Positions 10,262 through 19,219 of a stretch of 64,000 bases of DNA are shown here, in pieces. The notes beneath the pieces were generated by a model. That model made no database searches. It was not told where the DNA came from and saw only the letters and a program-made list of their open reading frames with translations. Numbering within the stretch: position 1 is the stretch's first letter; each line of letters begins with the position of its first letter. The position numbers and the translations under genes are program-made. The DNA comes from Stropharia rugosoannulata (lineage: Eukaryota; Basidiomycota; Agaricomycetes; Agaricales; Strophariaceae), in the NCBI GenBank assembly GCA_028532985.1, contig JANCIK010000010.1, positions 1,488,001-1,552,000 of the forward strand. Direction: 5' to 3'.

Positions 10262-11814
10262 ATGCACTTCAGCAAGACTTTCGTCGCCTTTATTCTCGCA
10301 GCTGTTCTTTCAGCTTCCAATGCCATCCCTGTAAGTTTGTCTTTCATGCTTTTTTTTTTTTGTTAGGCGCCCATTTCTTACCAATCAATTAGGTTATTCC
10401 TACGGATGCCGCCGCATTGGTAGCTCGTGCCCCCGTCCCTGTGGCTAAGGAGGTCGTCGAAGTGGCTGCTCGCCGCCACGGTGACTCGCGCGGCCGCTCT
10501 CAAGGGCGCCGTGACCTCGAGGCTCGCCGCCACGGAGACTCTGGCAACCGTGGCGATACCCACGAGAGGCGCCGCCACGGAGACTCTGGGCAGCGAGGAA
10601 ACACTCACGAACGTCGCCGCCACGGAGACTCGCGCGGTCGCTCCCAGGGCCGTCGCGATCTCGAGGCGCGCCGCCATGGTGACTCTGGACAGCGAGGCAA
10701 CACCCATGAGCGCCGCCGCCACGGTGACTCTGGACAGCGAGGCAATACCCATGAGCGTCGCCGCCACGGTGACTCTGGCCAGCGAGGCAACACCCACGAG
10801 AGGCGCCGTCACGGTGACTCTGGCCAGCGAGGCAACACTCACGAGCGCCGCCGCCACGGTGACTCCCATGGTCGTCGGGACCTCGACGCTCGCCGCCACG
10901 GTGACTCTGGACAGCGAGGCAACACCCATGAGAGGCGCCGTCACGGCGACTCCCATGGCCGTCGGGACCTCGACGCTCGCCGCCACGGTGACTCTGGACA
11001 GCGAGGCAACACACACGAGCGTCGCCGCCACGGCGACTCTGGCCAGCGAGGCAATACCCATGAGCGTCGCCGCCACGGAGATTCTGGACAGCGAGGCAAC
11101 ACTCACGAGCGCCGCCGCCATGGTGACTCTGGCCAGCGAGGCAACACCCATGAGAGGCGCCGTCACGGTGACTCCCATGGCCGTCGGGACCTTGACGCGC
11201 GCCGCCACGGCGACTCTGGCCAGCGAGGCAACACACACGAGCGCCGCCGCCACGGTGACTCCCATGGCCGTCGGGACCTCGACGCTCGCCGCCACGGTGA
11301 CTCTGGACAACGAGGCAACACACACGAGCGTCGCCGCCACGGCGACTCTGGCCAGCGAGGCAACACCCACGAGAGGCGCCGTCACGGTGACTCCCATGGC
11401 CGTCGGGACCTCGACGCGCGCCGCCACGGCGACTCTGGCCAGCGAGGCAACACCCATGAGCGTCGCCGCCATGGAGATTCTGGACAGCGAGGCAACACAC
11501 ACGAGCGTCGCCGCCACAACTCTGGCGAACGAGGCACCACCCACGAGAGGCGCCGCCACGGAGACTCGCGCGGTCGTTCCCAGGGCCGTCGCGATCTCGA
11601 GGCGCGCCGTCACGGAGGTGACTCAGGCCAGCGCGGGAACACCCACGAGCGTCGCCGCCACGGTGACTCTGGCCAGCGAGGCAACACCCACGAGCGTCGT
11701 CGCCACAACTCTGGTGAACGAGGTGCCTCGCACGGCCGTCGCCGCCACGGGGACTCTCATGGTCGACGTGAGCTCGAGGCCCGCCGCCACGGTGACTCTC
11801 ACGGCCGTCGCTGA
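10262..11814 (+). CDS. Secreted Arg-Arg tandem-repeat protein, candidate Kex2-processed peptide precursor
   Basis: Two exons (10262-10330 and 10393-11814) give 496 aa. Residues 1-21 form a clear signal peptide with a hydrophobic core and an Ala-rich end. After a short propeptide (about residues 22-50) the rest consists of about 30 tandem units that each begin RRHGDS. By eye there are about 20 units of 15 residues (type A, core HGDSGQRGNTHE), about 6 of 14 residues (type B, HGDSHG then DLDA) and 3 of 18 residues (type C, HGDSRGRSQG then DLEA). Every unit is bounded by Arg-Arg or Arg-Arg-Arg, the preferred sites of the Golgi protease Kex2, so the precursor could release many copies of short hydrophilic His/Asp/Arg peptides. 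Known fungal precedents include alpha-factor, Rep1 repellents and the broad class of Kex2-processed repeat proteins. No Cys, Trp or Tyr is in the repeats. No peptide-modifying enzyme is recognisable nearby. Confidence 0.85.
10466..11811 (+). repeat. Coding tandem repeat array, 45/42/54-bp units
   Basis: The DNA encoding the RRHGDS units is a minisatellite-like array with unit lengths of 45 bp (type A), 42 bp (type B) and 54 bp (type C), all multiples of three. Units differ mainly at third codon positions. Types A and B alternate irregularly in the middle, while type C appears at the start and near the end. Length variation between strains is likely. Confidence 0.9.
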
Positions 11815-12395
11815 GTGCCCACACCCTTCTCGTCTTTTCCAACCTCCACGCGCTTCATTGAATTTTCTTTTCTTTTTTTCATCATGTAAAAGTAGTCTGA
11901 GGTTTGCGGCGCCGCGGCGCTGTCCTCATCGCTTCGTGGGTCTCCAATCCTGTTTTATCACAGCTTAAAAATATATACGAGGTGCCTTACTGGACAATGT
12001 GTCAATACAAAACATGTACGACTGGAGCTTAAATGAAATGTTTTGTTATTTATATCTCGTTTCTTGTTCATACAAGTTCGCCCCAGGATGGAAACACCGA
12101 AAGTGGTATTTTTCTGAGCCAATGAGTTGGTACGCGACAAGTAATAATGTATTAGACAAGATCGCTAGATATTAGTTGGAGTAACTAAACTGATGTTATG
12201 TAGAATTGGAGTCATTTGACATAAAATGAGATTGTGAGATATGTATGTGTACAACAGGAAGGCCAACGAACAAAAAAGAAACGTTATACAATGACTGGCT
12301 AGTAGTAGAATGTTGTGGTAAGTAGAATAGCATGGTCATAGAATAATATCAGCCGAAAGCCTGGTCTTTGAGAAACCGAATTTGTGTTACTTTAT
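11815..12395. other. Intergenic between convergent genes
   Basis: This holds the 3' regions of the repeat protein (+) and the SNF2 gene (-). A TTTTCTTTTCTTTTT pyrimidine run follows the repeat gene stop at about 11860-11880. No gene is seen. Confidence 0.6.
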
Positions 12396-15300
12396 TTAAT
12401 CCCTGTCTGGTGGCGCAGCATTAGGATCTTTGTTCATTCCGAATAACTTTTAAACAGAGAAGGGTCAGACTCAGTCAATCACGTAGCGAGTAAGATAGCA
12501 CCTACGTATTTGATATCTTTGACGCTCAACTTATGGAGTTTGGCGCCGGTACCTTCCCCAAGGGCAGCTTCGGCCAGCCCTGTAATTCATACCCAATTAT
12601 CAATAGAAGTCATTAGCAAGTAAGGCTCAAATATGCGTACCAGTCTTCACTTCTTGAAGCTTAAGCATACTATTATTGAAGCAGAATTCAGCACGGGACT
12701 GAAAGATCGTGCTAGCTGAACGTACCGATCTTCAATAGTATCTTCCACGACAAGACGTTTGACGTAAACTTCCTTTTCCTGTCCGATACGATGACATCTA
12801 AGGCAAGCATAAGTTTACCATCACGCCCCTTAAGAATATTGTTAGACAGACCTATCGTAGGCTTGCGCCTCCGCTGCATAATTCCAAGACAGGTCCATAC
12901 TAATTGTTGTGTTCGTCAACCGCGGAGGAAATGGACTGGCAGTAGCTTACTTTACAATACGATTGGCGGACACTAGGTTCAAACTAGACAACTAAGGTCA
13001 GCAAACGACACAAAATGATCATATAGAACAGCATACCCGACGCTTCCGCACTTCGTACTGCAAGGTGTAGTTAGCCGTCTGAGCTCATAAGGGGAAAAAG
13101 AAAAGTAGTACCTTATCAGTATGATCCTAGGACCCCCGTTTTGCTTAAATTGTGTAAGGGTTTCATCTCTACTCTTACGGTCCATCTTGCCGTCAAACCT
13201 AAGAGATCGAATGCCATGCCGAGAAAGCAACCTTTCAACGAGGTCGAGCATTGATGTCCCTGATAACCAGTGTCAGTTCAATTCAAAGACAATGATTCCT
13301 GCGCATACGTACATTGAGAAAAGCAGATCGTCTTATCACCAGTCTCACTCCATTCTTTCAAGTAACGAAGTAACGCCAGCATCTTGGAGCTCGGCTCTAA
13401 ATCGTCGTCACCCTTCTTCCATGTAGACAGAGTGGCTTCCGACGGGCCATCATCTGCCCGTCCTTTGCCTTTAGCAGTAGAAAAGTCGTCGGAGCTAGGC
13501 GAGCTTCCCCGCATACGTTTTCCGCGGGCGGCTATGACTGGCTTTACGTCTTCATCCGAATCATCATCATCAATGATTTTGCGCTTTGACGACTTCTTGG
13601 TTGGCCGGGGTACATCAGACATCTCGATCTGCATAGACTATCAGTTAGGTAAGAACGTATGTGGTAGATAAAAGGTATACATCGCTTTCTTCATCCTTGA
13701 CCTTCCGTTTCTGCTTTCCCTTATTAACTGGCTCAAACATATCCGCGACATCAGGCAGGTCGGAATCCGAGTCGGAATCCAGAGAGCTAGGCAGCGATGT
13801 TACAGGAGATGGCGTACGATTACGCTTGTTCTTTTCGCGTCGCTTCTTGCGCATATAATCTTCGACTTCATCTTCAGTAGGCTCAAACGCGGAAGATTTG
13901 AACGCCTTGTCTTTGAGGTCAGTCATCTTTTTGCACGTTGGGCCTGGAAGACGGTGACAGTGAGTGTTATAAGTTGTTCGTCATGAGGGATTCGCTTACA
14001 CGGCCTGTATCCTTTTGCACTAGCGGTTTCGTACTCTTTTTCGGCTGCCAAGTTCTCTTTCTCCGACCCATAGCCGCTGCGGGGTACCAATCAGCCAAGG
14101 ACAACCCAAATTGGTAAAGTTACAAACAAAATTCCGTCATGAGCGATTGGAGCGTTACTGATATCCAGGGTACAATCTACGATGGCCGTGAATCTGAGAT
14201 ATGGGTCCGTGATAAAAATCGAGTGACTAACCGAAACATAGCTCGTGTCCGCAAGGCAGGACGCGACCACTTTCAGCATTAAACACTTGCGTGAGAAAAA
14301 TCAGTATGTCACACAGTCACTTAGAGGTGTAAGTGTGTTAAGTAGCTTACAGTCATTACAGCTTGGGCAAGTCGCCTCTCCTTCGTCATCTTCATCATCA
14401 AATTCTATCATCTCCGTAGTTGCTTTTCGGACCAAGAACCTAGATTGATTCAACTCGAGAGAAAATAGGATTTGCATAAAACATACTTATTCCTCATCTA
14501 AAGAGAGAGAAAAGTGCGCTTATTAGCTCCTATATAATCTGCAAAGGCATACCAACGCACCTCGAGTACCCATGGTACGCCCATGACCTTCTTTGCACGG
14601 CTCAGCTCTTTATCTGAATTAGTGCCCATGACCATCGTCGGGTCTTCAAAACCTTCTGCTTGAGACTAGAACGATATTCGTAGTCAGCCTTTGGAGACCA
14701 ATTCATCGAGCAATTAATCGCACCAAAATGAGGTACGGATGACAGCATACTTGGCGCAAGCGCAGAATCATAACCTATGCAGGTAATTAGATGCAGCGGG
14801 GGGACCTGCGTTACCGCATTTTACCTACCAAAACAAATGTATGACTAGAAGATAATATGAGCATTTGTTACAAGTCTCGAGGTCTGCATTCGGCGTACTT
14901 CTTGACAAGTGTTCCATTCCTCATAAATCGGTTGAGCTGAATCTTCGTGCGTTTTTCGAAAACGTCGTACACCTGAGCTAGGTTAAGGTAGTCAACCCGC
15001 AAGGTTCAAGTGCTGATCATACCTGACGTTCTTCATCAGAAAACTTGAGGCGTACAATTTCTATGTGCTTCGGTGGGAGTTCGAGGAGGGGCTTCCCTTC
15101 CAATTTAGCATCTTTGGTGCGTCGTAGCAAAATAGGCTTCAGGATTGCCTGCGCACGCGCTCCTGCTAAGGGCGCATCTTCATATTGCAATTTGGCCTAT
15201 GATGGGAGGGTAGAGTTATGAGCTAAAGTAAAGTTCTTCGAAAGACTACTAACAATGTGTTGATTGAAATCATCCCAGTCATTCCACGGTCTGAAGCGGC

Positions 15301-16948
15301 CAAACCGAAGCAGGCCGTATATGTCGGCTCTAATGAATATAAATCAGCATAAGTTAGTATTGTACAGGGAAATCAAACCAACAGCGTGTTCGTAACCGGT
15401 GTACCGGTTAACATCCACCTGTACTTTGCTTTAATAAGAGCCAAACTGACACTTGCGCGAGTCGAGCTATTAAACCAAGATTAAATAGGTCCAGGAAAAC
15501 GAGTATAATGAAAATACCGATTTCGAATGAACTGCGCCTCATCTGCAATGACGCGGAAAAATTTCGCCTTCGAAAGGAGACCTCTATTGGTAGCGTTAGC
15601 AAATTTGTAGCTTTTGCGCACCGAACACGAGCCGACTCACCCGTGCTCTTCGATCCAATCAATTTCTTCCTCGGGAGGTGTTCCTTTGGGGACATTGAAG
15701 TCCTGACATAGAGTCTGATATGAAACAAGTACGACCTACGGTACCGTTAAACATGGAGTGATACAGCCAGACATGATAGAACGTACTTCCTTATCCCTGA
15801 GTTGCGAGAGTTTCTGTATGTGTAGCTTAGTATTATATATCACAATGTGCTAAGATACAGGTCTGACTGACCTTCAACTTGTCTTTACCATGGTGTATAT
15901 GTACTGAAAATAAGTCGTTCGTCTTCGTGTCTATTTCATCTTTCCACTAAAATGCACGTAAATACTCATCCAGATGTGTAGTGAGTGAAGGCCACTAACC
16001 TGCTGAAGGAGGGCAGCAGGGACGACTATAAGAGTCGTTCTGTGTTCATCGTCTTGCCCGGGCATGTTACAAGACATGGTAGCGATCATCTGAACAGTTT
16101 TTCCTGACCAAAACGTTGAGATATAGTGTAAAAATGTATACATAATTTATACCTAATCCCATGTCATCCCTTGGGATACGTCAGAATGAATATAATAACG
16201 TCCTTTCGAGAAAAACTCACGCAAGAATACCCCCTCTATCGGGTCCTCTCTCTTTTTCAAGCATCCATGCTACGCCTATCGCTTGATGATTGAGTAGCCG
16301 GACTTCCATGCCTGGCAGCAAGTCGCGGGGGCTAACGTCGGGATAAATGCCGGAGCTAATATACGGTATGACAAGATGCACAAACCTCGTCAAGCCCAGC
16401 TTATGCATTGCATCTTTGACTGTCAAGTTGCTAGCGGTGTTTTCAATTGATTTCGTAACAAAGTTGGCCAGTCTTTTAGTGCGAATGGTCGATTATTAGT
16501 TGAGGTTTACGAGAGATCAATGTTATACTGCACCGTTGTTCCTGGTCAGGCCCTCCGATATCTATCGGGCGTACAGGTGCATCTTCATCGTAATTCAAAC
16601 TGAAAGCAGGCTTCGAGCTGGAGCCTGCTGCAGAGCTTTCGAGAAATCCCACCGCGTCGGCTGAGCCCAGTCCGACCTCAGTCAACTGGAATTCCTGTTG
16701 CTCGGAGAAAATGGCGTACCTGCAGCTGCGCGTATTTGATCTTGCGGCCATTGTGATGCTCGCAACGCATCATTCCCTTTGGACTTCCGTGGCTTTACCG
16801 GGTAGTGATCTCTTATGTCCCGGGAATTAGTGTGACTCGATGATTCTTGACTCGGCTCAGGCGATGAACTTGGCTCATCCTGGGGCGCAAATGACTGATC
16901 TAGGGCATCTAAAAGACTAAGACCGCCCTTCGGCGCGTGGAATCCCAT
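12396..16948 (-). CDS. SNF2-family DNA-dependent ATPase with inserted RING finger (Rad5/Rad16/ULS1-like)
   Basis: A 31-exon model gives 968 aa: 16948-16720, 16660-16534, 16472-16221, 16169-16153, 16103-16000, 15946-15872, 15813-15787, 15735-15641, 15583-15518, 15466-15383, 15329-15254, 15196-15023, 14972-14899, 14844-14829, 14774-14724, 14665-14561, 14497-14487, 14439-14351, 14285-14232, 14176-14128, 14076-14000, 13943-13681, 13628-13313, 13259-13112, 13057-13037, 12983-12951, 12899-12852, 12797-12726, 12669-12641, 12579-12506, 12446-12396. Domains in order are a Ser-rich tail, the SNF2 ATPase (LLNHQAIGVAWM; Walker A DDMGLGKT near 205; DEAQ near 323; RWMLTGTP), a RING-type C3HC4 finger (CPSC, CGHELC, CPTC, about 550-620), an acidic linker, and helicase C (VGLNLVSANRIVNMDL, DRCHRIGQ). 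A RING between the two ATPase lobes defines the nuclear Rad5/Rad16/ULS1 group, which couples remodelling to ubiquitin or SUMO-targeted ligation. Which member it is cannot be decided by eye. Confidence 0.92.
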
Positions 16949-17175
16949 ATTTTGGGGATGACTAGGGAGAGTTCGCTGTTACTGGACCTGCACAGCAGCG
17001 ACTGTTAATGAAAGGTGTGTCGAGTCACGACCACGCGCCGTCACATGCACGCGCATGTCACTTCGTTACATAAACCCACCTTAATCGGAGTTTAAAAATA
17101 ATGACTTCCTTTAAGAGCAATTTTCAACTGTTCTCCGTCTCGCTCCGTCTGACCCAAACCCCTTCTACACCGACC

Positions 17176-17512
17176 ATGGATAATTTTTTGTCGGCACTCT
17201 CGGTTTCTTTGCAAAAGACGGTGGCCTTCAGGAGATATGTGAGTCGTTACTTCCGTTCATTGACATGATGTTCTATTTTAATTAGACTCTCACGTCGGTT
17301 TTTTTAATCGTCGATTGATGAAATCTTATGTCAATTCCTGACCTTTTCGCTTGCAATTGTGCTCTAAATTTACCAGACGCTGACCCACTTTTAACTAGCT
17401 CAATCTGGACCAGCTTCCAGGTCGCGTCGCCCGAATTATAAAGCAGGAAAGTCACTTACTTATAAGTAAGGCATGTGAAGGAGTGATGAATCATTCAACC
17501 ATCCAGCGATGA
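17176..17512 (+). CDS. Possible small spliced gene of unknown function
   Basis: A start codon at 17176 opens a 21-codon exon (17176-17238) ending in a good GTGAGT donor. An acceptor at 17397-17398 joins in frame to a second exon (17399-17512) ending in TGA. The product is about 58 aa: MDNFLSALSVSLQKTVAFRRY followed by LNLDQLPGRVARIIKQES and a helical tail. An extra 12-nt exon at 17286-17297 (ACTCTCACGTCG) would also fit the frame and would split the rather long 160-nt intron into two of normal size. The gene starts 227 bp from the divergent SNF2 gene. I do not recognise a family, and the model rests only on splice signals and sensible amino-acid composition. Confidence 0.4.
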
Positions 17513-18406
17513 TGTTAAGTGAAAATGAAGGTACGTTAGAATGTGGGCTATGCATCTACTTAGCCTACCTACCAGCGCATCTTGTATCATCTACGTTCCC
17601 ACCAACAATGCAGTCAACCAAATCATGTACACCTTTTCTTCCAATTCATCGCCTTCCATCAATCATTCTGGTCTCCCTGGTCGGCCAAAACGCAAGTACG
17701 GCCGAACAGAAACCCCGCCGACTAACCGGGCGCTGAGTGTTGGGCGTGAACTATGAATTGAATTCCGTCACGTCGCCATCTTTCACATTGTTCGCGTCAT
17801 GTATAGATCCGTTTCTATTGGTGGCTCAAACATTATTGGTGACTGTCTATGATTTTGGCAACCGCTTATAGAGCAAGAAATTCTAGCCCGTTGCATAGGC
17901 GCAATGATGTTCTCGATTCTCGAAGGCTTGAAACACGCTTGAGTCCGAACCCACGCGTACGTAGTGGCATTCCGCCAGAAACGACGGGCTTCTCTGCCAT
18001 CTGTGACCTGCGGCGATAATGCTCCGATTCCAATGATTCCTTCTCCAATTCGACCTTACCGTCGTTCTAATTTTCCCCATTCTGCGACGCGCTGTGTACA
18101 TACTAAGTTGTCACTCATGAAAGACAGGAAAACGCCACTGATACGTTGCATTAAACATCATGTACAATAACAGGCGCCCAGACGATGAAGCTCCTCGCGC
18201 CGGGAGATTGTTATCTACATACACCATTACAAACCAACGTCTACGGCCACCATATATTACTTATAGAAGGTCAATGCGGGTATAAACACTGCGACAGAAA
18301 TGAATTAAGCATTGTACATCATCCGCTGCATGAAGGTTTTCTCACGTAAAGACAGACATTTGTTTCCGGCGCCTAAAATCCCATAAAAGGAGATACTTCG
18401 TATTCC
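17513..18406. other. Intergenic, no gene seen
   Basis: Only short ORFs up to 75 codons in conflicting frames, without recognisable motifs or convincing splice pairs. Confidence 0.5.
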
Positions 18407-18883
18407 TTACAATTGAAGGAGCAGGGGAAGCGAAACCAGTCCGATGACTCCTCCGAGAGTGACGCCTGCAGAAACTCCAGCGGACTTCGAGGTTGTTGAT
18501 CCAGGGGAGGTCGAGGTCGAGCTTGGGCTGGAGGCGGTACTGTTGCCAGTGCCAGTGGCAGCCGCTGTGGAATTACCAGCGGCGCCAGTGCCTGAAGGGG
18601 TGCCAGTACCCGTGGGGGTAGCTGATCCAGACTTGCCCTTGTCAGTAGTCGAGCTCTTGTCAGTGCTGGAAGCCGATCTACAAAATTACAAATGTCAGGT
18701 GTTGTTGGACTACGGACGTTGGTATACTACCCACTTTGAGGAAGACGACGAGGTCGAGTTGGCTACGGCAGAAGAGCTGCTGGTACCAGAGGCGCTGGAG
18801 GAAGAGCTGGAGGAGCTAGAGCTCTGGGCGAGGGCGACGGCCGTCAGGGAGAGGACAAAGAGGGACTGGAAAGTAACACGCAT
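18407..18883 (-). CDS. Ser/Thr-rich secreted protein with likely GPI anchor
   Basis: Two exons (18883-18735 and 18677-18407) give 139 aa. The N-terminus is a signal peptide (residues 1-20, ending ALA-Q). It is followed by a run of ten Ser, then a long Ser/Thr/Gly/Ala/Pro region with a few NST glycosylation sites. The C-terminus has a small-residue stretch (SAGVSAG) followed by a hydrophobic tail to the stop, the layout of a GPI-anchor signal. The protein would be heavily O-mannosylated and held at the plasma membrane or cell wall. No catalytic domain is present. A TATAAA lies about 73 bp upstream. The large plus-strand ORF across this locus is an antisense shadow of the Ser codons. Confidence 0.85.
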
Positions 18884-18955
18884 GGTAAGAGTAGTGAACG
18901 TCGAATTTCGAGAGGTGGGTCACGAATGTTGTTTGACAGTAAAAAAAAGGGGGAC

Positions 18956-18961
18956 TTTATA
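18956..18961 (-). promoter_or_regulatory. TATA box for the GPI-type protein
   Basis: TATAAA on the minus strand about 73 bp upstream of the start codon at 18883. Confidence 0.45.
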
Positions 18962-19219
18962 CCTCTCGCAGGACAGCCTTCTTGATGTTATTTTAATTCT
19001 TGTTGACATGGGTAAAAACTATTATTAACAATTAGATGATAAGATGATGCAGGCATAGAATGAAGCGAAGTGTGCTATTCTAGAGGGTGTAAAATAAGTA
19101 TAAGAAGGTGGGTAGCTCGGATCCATCACGCCTGACAGTCAGTTCGCCGCACTGCGGGCTGTGGCATCGATCTACTCGAACTTAAGAAGTAAGTGCTGTA
19201 CGTTTCATTAAGTGTGGCT

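Noticed and set aside
10378..11842. Antisense ORFs of 411 and 465 codons and a second plus-strand ORF of 513 codons across the repeat array
   Set aside because: They arise because the repeats are GC-rich, in multiples of three, and lack stop codons in several frames. Only the frame with the spliced signal peptide gives a sensible protein.
14881..14972. Exon end of the SNF2 gene taken at the in-frame stop after LVKK
   Set aside because: The GTACGC donor one base earlier leads to a 16-nt exon and the conserved helicase segment VMILRLRQVCCHPYLI, so the stop is intronic.
18444..19028. Plus-strand ORF of 194 codons rich in Val, Pro and Glu
   Set aside because: It is the antisense of the Ser/Thr-rich GPI-type gene, which has a signal peptide, intron and TATA box on the minus strand.
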